Shown here piece by piece: positions 33,121-45,400 of a stretch of DNA of 64,000 nucleotides. Source of the stretch: Leptasterias polaris (lineage: Eukaryota; Echinodermata; Asteroidea; Forcipulatida; Asteriidae); assembly GCA_037783415.1 (NCBI GenBank), contig JAZGTN010000007.1, forward strand, positions 6,469,501 through 6,533,500, read 5' to 3'. Both the position numbers and the translations under genes were made by a program. Numbering within the stretch: position 1 is the stretch's first letter; every line of letters begins with the position of its first letter. Below the pieces are notes generated by a model that did no database searches, was not told where the DNA came from, and worked only from the letters and a program-made list of their open reading frames with translations.

Positions 33121-35170
33121 TTAACTAACAAAGCTATACCCAAGGGGTTTTATTCACGTATAATTTTCGTCCTTTTCGTTAATGTTGTCATTGAAAAACA
33201 CAAATGTTTTAGGTTCAGACGTATTGAGTCCCTAGGGAACAATTAATGCCTGTCGTTTAAGTGTACCCGTTATTTTTATTGGCGATTATTTTGTATAAGG
33301 ATGAACACAATAGTTTTCTAATTACATAGCAATAAATGCTCGTACTAATTAATTGCTAAAGTCATTAGTGTTTGACAGTATCATCATGATGAAAGAAAAT
33401 TATATTTTTGGCTACAAAATGAGCGCGGTCGTTAAAGAGAGCTTAATTATGTCATCATAGTTAGCGTTGACATTTAACAAGGTAACCTTTTAGCCGACAA
33501 CAGGTTCATTTTCCACGTATTTTTTCATTGTTTGTAATTTTAAAATTATTTTAAAGCTTAAAATTGTCATTAGAGTCCGAAAATTGCTATCACAATATGA
33601 CTTCAAAGCGCAACATTTTTACTTTTGACCATCTCCTCCTCCAAATTTTTACAAACATGCTCCAGAATTTACTACTCAATCTTATTTTTCTAGGCCAACC
33701 GTTTTAAAATGATAGCAGTATGACGCATATTTTATCATATTTGAGGTTCAAGGGATAACTAAAATCTACCCCTCCTCTTTTTGCATGGTTTGAGCAGCAA
33801 AGGATAAATAAATATATCCCTTCCACACCTTTCGGCTAGGTTTGAGTAACGAAGGATACAACATTATAATCCTTTCGTCTTTTGGGCTTGGTTTAAGGAA
33901 CAAGAGATACACAAATCTATCCCTCCACTTTTCTGCTGGGTTTGAGGAACAAGGGAATGATGCAAATTTATATCCCCATCTTAGTTTGGCTGGGTTTGGG
34001 GAACAAGGGATAACAAAATGTATCCCCTTACTTAAAGTCTTACCATCACTCGAACCACAAATAAACTCTCAGCTTTCCCAATAGTGAAGTATACTTTGTA
34101 AATGAAAAAGGTGTGCGTATTTTTCTTTGAGATAAGGATGCAAAAATAGTTTGGGAAACAAATTGTGGTAAATTGTTTTGCTAACAAAAAGGTATAAATC
34201 AAAAGACAGTTAAAAGTATTTTTTTAACTGCACCAGATTCTGACTTTGTTCCTCCAGCAAATTTTATTGAGAAAAACAGCATAATTTTAACATTATGAAA
34301 ACAACCTCTTAAAAAGTTGCTATATATTACCCCCCCCCCCTCCTCCAAAAATAAGAAGAAGTGAAAAATGAAAAATTATAGTTAAAAATGAACATGTTCA
34401 CAGGACCGCCCAGCCGCCCAAAGCGATGAACCGTTAACATGCGGTATAAGGAATTACGCTCACCAGCTTGTGTTGGTAAACAAAGAGTAACGCCGCAATA
34501 AAATTAGACATCATTAGCAGGCGTTGGTCTTATCAAGGGCAATCGATTATATAGATCCTTATTACTTTCCCCCTTCACAGTTGATTTTAAAATTATGTTT
34601 TGATAGCAATTTTCGGACTATATTGGCAATTTTAAGCTGTGCATTTGGAGAAAAAAAATAATAATGAAAATAAAAATAATAATAATAATAATAAACCTTT
34701 TAGTGGCTTAAAAGTGCACCTTCACAGTTGACTTGTTAATGTTAACGATAATGCTGATGAACTAAATTTGCTCTTGCCAACAACACACTCATTTGTAAAC
34801 AAAAAAGTTCATTTTCTTTCATCACCATAACATTGTCAAAAACTAATGACTGGGCAATTAATCAGTGGGAGCATTTGATGGCAGGTAAAAAACCTTCAAA
34901 ATGTATTGTGTTCAGCCTGGAACAAAATAATAGCCATAAAAATTACCGGTAGCCGTTAACGAGAGGCAATAATTGTTCCCTAGGGACTTATATCACTTCT
35001 AAACCTAAAGTAAAATGCTTTTCTGTGACAATATGAACGAAACTTGTACGTTATAACAAGCCTTATGTATCTTATGAAATTTGAGCTACGATTCTAGTAA
35101 TTTACTGCAATAGCCTTGAAAACTTATTCGGCAAGCTCGAGCTGTGCAGGAAAGATGTCATGGGATAGGG
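33121..35170. mobile_element. Foldback-like element, copy 4 (both arms)
   Basis: The left arm is at about 33140-33610, the minisatellite centre at 33760-34040 and the right arm at about 34570-35160. The arms pair from the innermost TCCGAAAATTGCTATCA / TAGCAATTTTCGGA out past the CCCTAGGGA core to TTTCGTCCTTTTCG versus its diverged complement. It is the best copy for defining the family, about 2 kb long with arms of roughly 450-550 bp. No long ORF is present. Confidence 0.75.
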
Positions 35171-35394
35171 TGCGAAATTACTCTCGGACCATGATGGAGT
35201 AAGCAATAGGTACACTAGGTACCCTGTGGTCACGTTTAATTATGGAAGAAGGGGCATAGACCCTGTCTTCCTCTATTGCATGGCAAATAACCCAAATTAT
35301 AACACCCTTACAAATATTCTGCCTTTTGATTGGTTTAGAGCGCGTCACATGATATGTCTTAGTTTTACTAGAAACCCGGCGCGGTACTATCACA

Positions 35395-35450
35395 TGGCAA
35401 ACGATGTACTATCACATGGAGGCCGATGTACTATCACATGGCGTGCAGTA
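35395..35450. repeat. Three short tandem units
   Basis: GTACTATCACATGG occurs three times at a spacing of about 22 bp. Confidence 0.7.
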
Positions 35451-35459
35451 CCTAGACCT

Positions 35460-35570
35460 CTTTTTTACCCACCTCGAACCCAATCAGTTATGCATCTGTG
35501 TATCTGAAATGCGCCTACGAACGTTATGTGTACGAGGATGATAAATAGTTTGTTGGGGTGTTATATTGAC
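35460..35570. repeat. Segment duplicated at 37010-37110
   Basis: Near-identical sequence (TTTTTTACCCACCTCGAACC through GATGATAAATAGTTTGTTGG) occurs again 1.5 kb downstream. Confidence 0.85.
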
Positions 35571-35639
35571 TGCTTTTACTCGTGCTATGGTTAAAACTAC
35601 GACTCTCTCGGTGATCACCGGAGCGTTCTATTTTCCATC

Positions 35640-35930
35640 GGCTTCGCTGAACACACTGCGCACGCACGATCATCTCGACTATGTCGGGATGCAGTTAAAT
35701 TAGTACAATGGTGCACCCCACTAAATAGAGAGATACAAGAGCGGCGACGGCCTCTTTAATATTCCTGGTAGGCTCTCAAAATATTCTTTATTAGAAAGAT
35801 TTGAGATCCCAAAAGAAGGGTTACAGTACCCCCAGATGGGGGGAAAACAGAACTACAGATCTTAGTATTCTTTTGATGTCCCTCGCCCATCTCGGGGTAT
35901 AATTGTCTGGTATTTTGTTATGTAGTGTTT
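35640..35930. repeat. Segment duplicated at 40040-40325
   Basis: Nearly identical over about 285 bp (GAACACACTGCGCACGCACG through TAATTGTCTGGTATTTTGTT). The closeness of the match suggests a recent copy event. Confidence 0.85.
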
Positions 35931-36029
35931 GTATGACAATAATAACTAGAAATAGTGATTGTTAACAATCACACAGCTGTTCCATTTCTTATGCTCAAAG
36001 GAATTCTAACTGAAAATAAATTGAAAATA

Positions 36030-36575
36030 GGGTGAGTATATCTTGAGATATTGACCCACTTCCGGTTGACCCATAAATAAAGGTCAACATGGGGTCACGG
36101 TTACCCAAGGCTAATCTCCAATGACCAAAGAGTCTATAACTGAAAAATGTAAACAAATCGGTTGTGCAGTTCTTGATATATGGTCCCACTTCCGGTTGAC
36201 CAAGAAATAAAGGTCAACATGGGGTCACGGCTACCCAAGGCTAATCTCCAATGCCCAAGGACTCTATAACTGAAAAATGTATGAAAATCGATTGTGCAGT
36301 TCTTGATATATGGTCCCACTTCCGGTTGACCCGGAAGTAAAGGTCAACATGGGGTCACGGTTACCCGAGGCTAATCTCCCATGCACAAGGAGTCTATAAC
36401 TGAAAAAAGTTTGAAAATCGGTTGTGTAGTTCTTGAAATATGGTCCCACTTCCGGTTGACTCGGAAATAAAGGTCAACATGGGGTCACGGTTACCCAAGG
36501 CTAATTTCCAATGCCCAAGGAGTCAATAACTGAAAAAAGTTTGAAAATCGGCTGTGTACTTCTTGAGATATGGTG
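36030..36575. repeat. 130-bp tandem repeat
   Basis: Four units with a constant 130-bp period: the marker CACTTCCGGTTGAC is at 36057, 36187, 36317 and 36447. The units also share AAAGGTCAACATGGGGTCAC and CTATAACTGAAAAA. ORFs on the minus strand repeat because of this and are not genes. An inverted word GCCGTGATTGCGCAATCACGGC lies just downstream at about 36789-36810. Confidence 0.9.
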
Positions 36576-37379
36576 CTGCAAAGATTAACTAATTAAAGCT
36601 TTGAATTACCGCAATTTGACACCTGATGACGTCACAGTAACAAAAATGTGTTTTTTATACTAATCAATTTGATAAGGTACACGATGGTATGTAACTTATC
36701 CCAATCCAATGCCTTTTAACGAAAACCCTATTAGAACGTACGTATATCCTCTCTCGATTCCAATATCACGGCAGTCTTTGGCGCCTAGCCGTGATTGCGC
36801 AATCACGGCACAATTTGCCAGCTAGCCATGGGGTCCGATTTGTCACTTCATCGTTAATTATCTTGGAAATACATTGTACCTTGTTTAGTTTTAAGGGTCT
36901 GGAATAACTCTTAGTGAAAGTATTTCACTTTTCAAAACAGTTTGGGTAATTTAGGAAACTTATTTAGAAAATATTGTGTTTTTGACCAGTAAAACTTGAC
37001 GTCTTTTTTACCCACCTCGAACCCAATCAGTTGTGCATCTGGGTATCTGAAATGCGCGTACGAACGTTACGTGTACGAGGATGATAAATAGTTTGTTGGG
37101 GTGTTATAAAACAAATAATTATAGATTGCTTTTACTCGTGCTATGATTAACTAGAACAGCAGCAGCTGCCATGGCGAGCTGCCGAACGCCCGATAAAGAA
37201 ACAATGAATAATAGAACAACAATCATTTGATCAACTGAGGTTCAAAGAGGTGGGGACAATTAACAAGTATGTAGTTGACCATTGCTTACTTGGTCTGAAA
37301 TGTGGGAAAGAGGCTCAGGATGGGTAGGGGCTAATTACGATGAAACATAGGTGTTTTATAAACCACATAATAATAACAA

Positions 37380-37800
37380 ATTCTTACATGTAGCTCTCAG
37401 CTCTGGTACATATACATGTATGTCATCAAAGACTTTAAATTACCAGAGTAGATGCATCTATGTATTGTACATGTATTGAAATGTACAGGTACTTTGAAAG
37501 ATGCATGCTCGTCAAGAACCTTATGTTATACAGGCGAAACAGTTACATGTTTTACATGTGTACATAAACATGTACATAAACTTTCATGCCATGAAACAAT
37601 ATTTAGAACAATATTTTGGAAAGGGGATAAATTGTTCCATAGTGTCATACAATACATCAGTGTGGTTCAATTCAGTGCACATATCACACCCTAGCCACAA
37701 TGATACATGTAAACACATGTATACACCACATGTACAAAAATGTATACTCAACCACATTTTGGCTGTAAGACATTACAAGCCTGTGAGTGGACCCTAAAAA
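37380..37800. repeat. ACATGT-rich tract
   Basis: The palindrome ACATGT (often TACATGTA) recurs many times in about 400 bp. Low-complexity origin is likely; no gene is supported. Confidence 0.5.
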
Positions 37801-38069
37801 AAGAGCTGAAACACTACATGATGTAAGAATGATCGTGGAACGTCAAGTGAGCGCGCGTAATTGGGCACCCCATTGATCCAGTAACTAGGCTTATTTCACA
37901 TTATTGTAGTTGTACATTATTGTTGCCAAGCATATATACATGATACAAGGCCAAAAAATTAAATAAAAATTAAAAAATAAAACAATCGGCAAAAAAAGAA
38001 AGAAGCGGATATCCGCTTTAAAGCGGAGATCTCACAGGCCTGACATTAAAAACATTCTATTCTAAGATT

Positions 38070-38455
38070 ACTCAAAGGAAGCTGTTTAATATCCAGAGAA
38101 AAATACTGTACCCTGAAAACTGTTTACACTTTTAAACACAAGGAAGCTGTTTATTTTCCAGAGGGTAATACTGTACCCTGAAAACTATAACATTTTTAAG
38201 CACAAGAAAGCTGTTTAATTTTCAGAAGGTAATACTGTACCCTGAAAACTTTAACATTTTTAAACTCTAGGAAGCTGTTTAATTTTCAGAAGGTAATACT
38301 GTACCCTGAAAACTTTAACATTTTTTAACACAAGGAAGCTGTTTAATTTTCAGAGGGTAATACTATACCCTGAAAACTTTAACATTTTTAAACTCTAGGA
38401 AGCTGTTTAATTTCCAGAAGGTAATACTGTACCCTAAAAACTTTAACATTTAAAA
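38070..38455. repeat. ~63-bp minisatellite
   Basis: Six to seven units marked by GGAAGCTGTTTAATTTTCAG and GGTAATACTGTACCCTGAAA, period about 63 bp. Confidence 0.9.
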
Positions 38456-38565
38456 CAATTTCCATTTGCACACTGTGGATCCAACCACATTTTGGCTTTG
38501 AGACAAATAAACTGCAAATGAGGGTACAAATTATTTTACACAACAAACTATCAAAAAGTATAAAT

Positions 38566-38608
38566 GCGGACGGCCGGACGGACGGACAGACGGACGGACG
38601 GACGGACA
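38566..38608. repeat. (GGAC)n microsatellite
   Basis: About nine GGAC units with two interruptions. Confidence 0.9.
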
Positions 38609-38648
38609 AAATCGGTATTACATAGGCTCGCATTCTGCTAAAGCAGCT

Positions 38649-38698
38649 CGGTGATCCCCGGAGCGTTCTATTTTCCCGAGAACGCTCCGGGATCACCT
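38649..38698. repeat. Strong hairpin (inverted repeat)
   Basis: GGTGATCCCCGGAGCGTTCT is followed after about 10 bp by its near-perfect complement (AGAACGCTCCGGGATCACC). A half-copy with the same word occurs at about 35614-35633 next to a related ACTACGACTCTC flank, suggesting the hairpin arose by inverted duplication of that element. Confidence 0.8.
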
Positions 38699-38949
38699 CA
38701 GGAGTCGTAGTTTTAACCATAGCACTCGAAGCAGTCAATATTTGTATACTATAAGATTACACTAGGACTCGGAGGGAAGGACAATAGACACCTAATTGTT
38801 TTTCGCCACAGTTTGTATTAACCTGTTTCGCCAGATACCGATAATTTTTGGCAAGCTGGCATTTAAAACCTTACATAAAACTGTCAAACATTATAAACTT
38901 TAAACACTATAACCAACAGACACCCAGGTCACCAAAACCTTTCAACAGA

Positions 38950-39150
38950 ATTGGACTCCCAGGTCCAAAGGACTCCCAGGTTCAAAGGACTCCCAGGTCC
39001 AAAGGACTCCCAGGTCCAAAGGACTCCCAGGTCCAAGTTTGTATCTTCAATGGACTCCCAGGTCCGAAACTACCAATGGACTCCCAGGTCCAAAATTATA
39101 CCGTCAATGGACGCCCAGGTCCTAAATCAATGGACTCCCAGGTTCAACCT
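38950..39150. repeat. 17-bp minisatellite
   Basis: GGACTCCCAGGTCCAAA repeats about five times in tandem, then several more at wider spacing. Confidence 0.9.
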
Positions 39151-39159
39151 ATACATGTA

Positions 39160-40030
39160 CCTCTCTTTAAACTGGCCCCAAACAAACCCTGACTACATGT
39201 TGCTTAAAGGGAATGTTTGAGACCGTTAGCAATACATACAAATTATATATGTTGAGGTCAACCGGAGTTGTGCTATGAAAATACAGCACTAGAACCACCA
39301 ATAGGTACATAAAGGGGGAGTGGTTGACCCCTTACAAATGCAATTATGTTGTATTATAAACCAAAGACAATTAAGCAACAATAATCAAAAATACTTCTAA
39401 GGTTATTGTGTGTATATTTTGGGTTGGTTTCCTCGACATCCTGTAAAAACGCCCCAGTAACCCAAGGGGATGTAGGGTGGAGTGGGATTTTAACCAGCTT
39501 GCATGAAAAACTGTGACAGAGTGACACATGTGCTCTAAAGCCATGCCAAGCTCAATGTTGCCTCCCCTGATTGGTTGCTTATGCTCAGACTCGACTATCG
39601 CGCCAAATAAAACTGCCGACGATAAAGCAAGCGATATGATTGGCTACAAGTATCATTTGTTGTTGTTGTGATACACCACTAATTTACATGAAGAAATCAA
39701 TAAATTAATACAGCAGCAATGCGTGACCCAGATTTACTTTCCCAGACCTAACCAAAATGAGGTCAAGCCCGCTCGTGTGTGAGCAAGCAACAACAGCAAG
39801 GCATAGCCAACCACTATGTTCATCACTGAGCATAAGGCCTTGACTGAAACCTTGATTTGCATCACCAATTGTATGTACACATACCAATGGTGAGATGGGC
39901 AAAATGAATGTGTAATTATAATGTGTTGCATAGAGTTTAGAAGAAAAGAACATTGAGCTTGATTAAGTGCACCAGCATTGTACCTTGCCAAGTATAAAGG
40001 ATTGTATCAAATTAATTTGATAAAATCTCT
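39160..40030. other. No feature identified
   Basis: Unique-looking AT-rich DNA with short unsupported ORFs. Confidence 0.4.
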
Positions 40031-40039
40031 TATTTGGAC

Positions 40040-40325
40040 CACTGAACACACTGCGCACGCACGATCGTCTCGACTACGTCGGGATGCAGTTAAATTAGTA
40101 CAAGGGTGCACCCCACTAAACTTAAGGGAGAAAACAGAGCGACGGCCTCTTTAATATTCCTGGTAGGCTCTCAAAATATTCTTTATTAGAAAGATTTGAG
40201 ATCCCAAAAGAAGGGTTACAGTACCCCCAGATGGGGGGTAACAGAACTACGGGTTTTAGTATCCTTTTAATGTCCCTCGCCCATATCGGGGTATAATTGT
40301 CTGGTATTTTGTTATGTAGGCCTAC
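40040..40325. repeat. Segment duplicated from/at 35640-35930
   Basis: Partner of the 35.6-kb segment, same orientation, nearly identical. Confidence 0.85.
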
Positions 40326-40595
40326 TGTTTGTATGACAATAATGATAATAATAGAAATAATACAGAGCAGGTGAAGTTCTGCTGTCACCAGGAACTGTCA
40401 GGACGGAACAATCCAGTTTTGCCTTTATAGTCATTGGTGAGTAATAAATCAAATGCAGTTATAAACTCTGCAGTGTGGAACCTGTTTCGGTTGCTACGTC
40501 CCTGTTGTACGTTGTCAGCACCTACTCATGTTTATTTCCACAGGTTAATAAAGGTTTTTCGCATATTTTCCCAACGATTTTTTTATTTATTTAAA

Positions 40596-40963
40596 GGCAC
40601 TGGACACGTTTGGTAATTATCAAAGACCAGTATTGCCACTTGGTGTATCCCAACATATGCATAAAGTAACAAACCTGTGAAAACTTTGGCTCAATTGGTC
40701 ATCGAAGTTGCAAGAAAATAATGAAAGAAAAAACACCCTTGTTGCACAAATTTGTGTGCTTTCAGATGCCAATAAAAGGCTTCAGGCCTGAAGTCTTTTA
40801 ATATTTTAGTGAGAAATTACCTCTTTCTCAAAAACTACGTTACTTCAGAGGGAGTCGTTTCTCACAATGTTTTATACTATCAACAGCTCTCCGTTGCTCG
40901 TTACCAAGTACGTTTTTATGCGGATATATATATTTTGTGTAATTACCAAACGTGTCCAGTGCC
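40596..40963. mobile_element. 368-bp TTTAAA-flanked MITE with an empty site in the window
   Basis: Terminal inverted repeats begin GGCACTGGACACGTTTGGTA and end with the exact complement (TACCAAACGTGTCCAGTGCC). TTTAAA directly flanks both ends (40590-40595 and 40964-40969). The paralogous segment at 29.8 kb has a single TTTAAA and no insert, so insertion is demonstrated. The duplicated target could be TTTAAA, or TTAA as for piggyBac-type elements with one further base assigned to the TIR. There is no ORF. Confidence 0.9.
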
Positions 40964-41149
40964 TTTAAATGACGTTGTTAACATTTGCCCAGGTTAATAT
41001 GAGCTTAGTTGTTTGCTTAACTAATTAATTTATTAAGCTGTATAATTTCGTTTCATCCACCATTGACAAATTGAACTACCAATTGTGTACACGAAGGATG
41101 CTGGCAGAGTATTTTTCAAACCAAGTCACAGTCCCATGTTGATTGAAAC

Positions 41150-42000
41150 CCCCTCTACGACGTCTGGCATGGCTCAGCTTTAGGGTATAATTTGACCAGT
41201 GTGTATATTGTGGGAATAAATGGACAACTTAAACTATGTCAGCGTGTGCTAACGACTTTCCTCTTTGCACGGTTTTTATAAGCGAAACAACTTCCCTCTT
41301 TGCACAGTTTTTAAAAGCGATCGTCTAGATTCGTCTTCCATTTTCCCTTTTTACCTTAAACAATCAGTGCGGTAGATTAGTCCAACTTTGTGCATCCCCC
41401 ACTTTTCCTGTTTAACGTAAGCCGTTAAACGCGCTGTTATGTTGTGTCCTGGTGTGCCATCAAGACAAGTGTTATAGACCTTTCCATTGTTGATAAACAA
41501 AGTGCGCCGGTTGGCATGGACGGCTGAATGTTAGCAAATCATTCAATAAAACATGTTGTGACTAAATTCAACATTTTCTGTAAAGATTCATGAACTGAAA
41601 CACCTTCCATGATTGGTTGCTTTGTTTCCCACAAATTCAACTTTCACTCCAAGTACACTACACTAATTTTAGCGTTATTTTGGTAGGTGGGTGAAAACAG
41701 TTCGTCATGCGCACCACGAAGTGACCTATCTGTCAAAAATAATAATGTTTTGCAAATCGGGTTTTATACAGACTATTACTTTACTTATAACTGTTAAAAT
41801 TTTCAGCAAGTTTCAGTACCTAATACGTGATAGTTTAGCAATTACACTTATTAGTAAAAACTACTTATCACTAGAATTGCCATTTTGTATTTTCACGAAA
41901 TGACCTATCTCGGCACGCCTCTTTACCAATGATATACAAAGCGCACGACACAGTTCAGGCGCGCATGCGTGACATTTACATTTTCACGAAGTGACCTTCT
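41150..42000. other. No feature identified
   Basis: A short internal duplication (CAACTTCCCTCTTTGCAC-like word at about 41258 and 41290) is all that was seen. Confidence 0.4.
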
Positions 42001-42009
42001 ATCTGGAAG

Positions 42010-42600
42010 CGTAGCAAATGACCTGGGGGTCGTTGACTTCCAACTTGAGGTATTGTGGATGACATAGGCCCTGAAATGATTGGTCCTATTTGCCAAAAGG
42101 GTGTAGGGACATTTTTCGAGATTGATGCTCGGACGCCTGAAAAATTACACCGGTCCAGGGGTGTTTTAGTTGGAGGGGGGATAAATCGACGGGCCCAGGG
42201 AATCCCCATACCAAATTACACGTTTAATAGTTGTTTCTTTACTGTGAAAAGTGTTGTGTATTTTTGAATATTTAGCAATTCCCACTATAAGCAATGAAAG
42301 TTGGTTTAGTGGGGTGCAACCTTTATAGGGTGCACCCCACTAAATAGGGAGAAAACAGATCGCCGCCTAAAGTGTAAACAAAAATGCCCGATTTCGACCT
42401 GATGGTTGTTGACTTCAAACTTGAGGTATTTCGGATGACATAGGCCCTGAAATAAATGGTCCTTGAGTGCCGAGAGGTGTAGCTACATTTTTCAAGATTG
42501 ACGCTCGGACGCTTAGAAAATTACAACGGTGCAGGTGTGTTTTTATTTGGAGGGGAATGACTCGACGGGCCCAGGGACTCTCAATATCAAATAGAGCAGA
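42010..42600. repeat. Tandem pair of ~190-bp repeat copies, 378 bp apart
   Basis: 42019-42215 and 42397-42590 share GTTGACTTC, AACTTGAGGTATT, GGATGACATAGGCCCTGAAA, GCTCGGACGC and CGACGGGCCCAGGGA. A further pair follows (TCAAACAGCGCCCTCTTT at 42753 and 42930). Confidence 0.8.
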
Positions 42601-43548
42601 TATAAGGTTCAAATGTCATTTAATAATTGTCTCTTTACTGTGAAAAGCTGTGAGACTTGTAAGATTTGTTTGTGTATTTTTGAATATGTAGCAATTCCCA
42701 CTTTAAGCAATGAGAGTTGGTTTAGTGACACCTGAGCGCCGGCAAATAAAGTCAAACAGCGCCCTCTTTTTAAAAACATGTCCATAAAAATAAAAATGAA
42801 ATGCCAAAGTTTTCAAACCAAAACTAACTAAATAAAAAATCTCACTTTACGCACTTAGGCCTAAGTATACTATCTAGTTTTTTGTGTTTTTTGTGTGAAC
42901 CCTATCTCTCTCTAAATACAACGGCAATTAAAGTCAAACAGCGCCCTCTTTAAAAAAAACACATTTCCATAAAAAACCGAATGCCAAGGTCTTCAAACCA
43001 AGACAAACTAAATAGCAAATGACAATTTTCTTAACTCACTTTACGCACTTAGGCCTAAATACTATCTAGTATAATTGGTCAAAACGTCAAACAATTAGGA
43101 ATAAATTTAGTTAATTTCTTTTTCGGGCTGGTTACCAGTTTGCGACAGCAAATATTATTTGCGCCTCTATATCTCTCTAAATTATAAACTGATAAAAAAC
43201 AGTTGAATGAAAATAGTTTTATGGTGTTTCGTCTGAATGTAAATTAATTTGAAGATAACTTAAAAATATACTAGTGTTCACTTTGTTATTGCGTCAGGTA
43301 GATCTGTATTTTAAACATTAGTAGACTTACAGTCTTTAATTGTTTCAAACTCTACTTTACAAAAAAATTTCAATTTTGTACAAGTTTGTGTAATAGATGT
43401 TAATTTTGTTTTACTAAATCAAATTAATAAATGTTGTGTAAATAAACCACCGTGGCGCAAAATATCGGTATATAAATAAAAGGCTAGCTCCCGACCAATA
43501 GCAAAGGAAAAAGTGACTACAACAATTTATCTAATTTCTCTCCCCCGC

Positions 43549-45180
43549 CCCCCCCCCCCCCCCCTTTATTTGTCTTCATTGTGGGCTTGGAATCTCAGGA
43601 ATTCTTTAAAGGATTTTAGTGGGTACAAGAGGAACATAGTGTGTTAAAGTATTGGAACAAGGGGCATGGTATAAATTATCTCGGGCCGTTTTCGAAGCCA
43701 GGGCTTGGGTTTGGGTGCCGGTGTGGCAGGAGATTCTGCCCCCCGGAGGTTCTGTCCCCCAATACGGTGAACTGTGTACACAATTTTTCTGATAGCGCCC
43801 TCTCTTGAATCGGGGACAGATTTCCCTATGACACCGGCTTGCGCTTCCGTCCGCCTAATTGAACCCCTTATAAGGAAAGCACACATTTTCGAACTGACGG
43901 AGCCCATCAAGCCCTAGCTCAAGCCCAATCAGTGGTTACCCCCCCCCCCCCCCCCCACCCCCTGAAGACTCGTACTAGACAAACGGATTAAACCAATACA
44001 TTAGACGAATTCATTCTTATGTGCATCAACATGTGTCTTTATTCTGTTCCTCGGTGTTCCACCCTCCCTCACTGTAGCCTAACACGAGGTCAACTTAATT
44101 GCATAATGTGTCATATTACAAGTGTGATTATGTGAACACTACACCCCCATTGTTCCCATACTCCAACACGCTATATCCCTAAAATCCACTATGATTCCTG
44201 AAATTCCAAGCACAAAACGAAGACAAAATAGGAGGGGGGGGGGGTACCTCCATGCCCCATATTGAGCACCAATGTATAAAGACAACAACAGTCTGGGTGC
44301 TATCAGGGTATTAAACGTCACAAATACTGTATACTAAAGGCACCAAGACACAAGATGGCAAGCTTATGGAAAACACGAAAAGCATACATACAAAAACAAT
44401 CTGAAAACAACAAACTATACCTCATTTTGCAATCTCTCCAACAAGACCTTCTTGACCAATTCTCTAAAACGACACTGGTGTCTCGTCATAATGTAGGCCC
44501 TACTGTAATTCCCTTTTAAAATTAGGGTTCACATACACGATTTACGTTGTTTAGTTACAACTACTGCCTTGGACGTCCTGCTTCATCTTCAACATGCATC
44601 AGGTGCTCGATATGTGGAATGGTGCACTCCCTCCTATTGTGTCTCCATTGTGTTCTGGGAATCTCCGGAATTCTATAGAAGATGTTAGGGGGGGGGGGGG
44701 CTGGGGGTCAAAGCGGTGTTTTGAGAGAGTTGGATCAGGTTTTCTTTGGTCACGTGGTTGCTGGATGTCATTTTAGGTCCAAATGGAGCGCAACCCAATG
44801 TGCAGTCCCGTCTGGTACCCAGTGTGCGCACATGCGTTTTCTTTGAAAGAAAATGCCTTGATAATCCTAAGTTGTCGCAACTCTGTCATAACACAGCTGG
44901 CGGGGGTGGGGGGGATGAGGGTACTTATGTCAAGAGGATATGAGTGTGTTATAATAGTATTGGAACATTTTGGGCGGGACTGACACCCTCTGCCTTATTT
45001 CGGGCATGGTATTTTAGCGTGCAGTTCTGTATTGTTAGTTGTCCTAGCAAAAGTCATGTTTGTTTTTAAGTGTTTTAAATATTACATAATCACTTTGGGT
45101 ACAAATGGTTCCCGATACGTGGCATGGTGTACCGGTCCTTCCATTGTGGCCATGGCAATATTGTGTTTTCTGGAATTCAA
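43549..45180. repeat. Cluster of fragments of the 2609-2785 TIR family, with C/G runs
   Basis: Fragments at about 43560-43680, 44145-44275, 44600-44690 and 44970-45180 share words such as TCATTGTG.TCTGGGAAT, GGCATGGT and CCCCATAT.GAGCA, on both strands. Long C runs occur at 43549-43564 and 43938-43956. A second repeat at 43715-43840 (GTGGCAGGAGATTCTG, AGCGCCCTCT, GACAGATTTCCCT) has a partner at 49790-49965. No genes were seen. Confidence 0.55.
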
Positions 45181-45229
45181 AGATGTTCGATGTCTGGGGT
45201 TACTCCTTTACACAAATTGGGGAAAGGTT

Positions 45230-45400
45230 AAAGTGGCCTGGCAGATAAGCCCCCCGAACCCAAGGTGGACAGAGCAGGCATGCAGGGCGAGGGTCTACCA
45301 GGGTCACGGGCCCCGGCAGGACCCTTGCCTGGGTGCCAGGAGAACCATCCAGGAAGACGGCAAAGTACGGAGGTGTTCGGAGGAGCAAGAATAGTGCTAA
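45230..45400 (-). other. GC-rich insert with an open minus-strand frame
   Basis: About 170 bp is much more GC-rich than its neighbours. It is open on the minus strand (FAVFLDGSPGTQARVLPGP, then ACLLCPPW). I do not recognise it. It could be an exon fragment, a repeat piece or captured sequence. No splice sites were convincing. Confidence 0.3.

Noticed and set aside
36057..36449. CRISPR-like regular array
   Set aside because: Whole 130-bp units are conserved with no distinct spacers; this is a tandem repeat in an animal genome.
38848..39192. 114-residue frame
   Set aside because: Generated by the 17-bp GGACTCCCAGGTCC repeat.
45032..45394. 120-residue plus-strand frame
   Set aside because: It runs through a fragment of the dispersed TIR repeat into the GC-rich insert, so it is a chance chimera.
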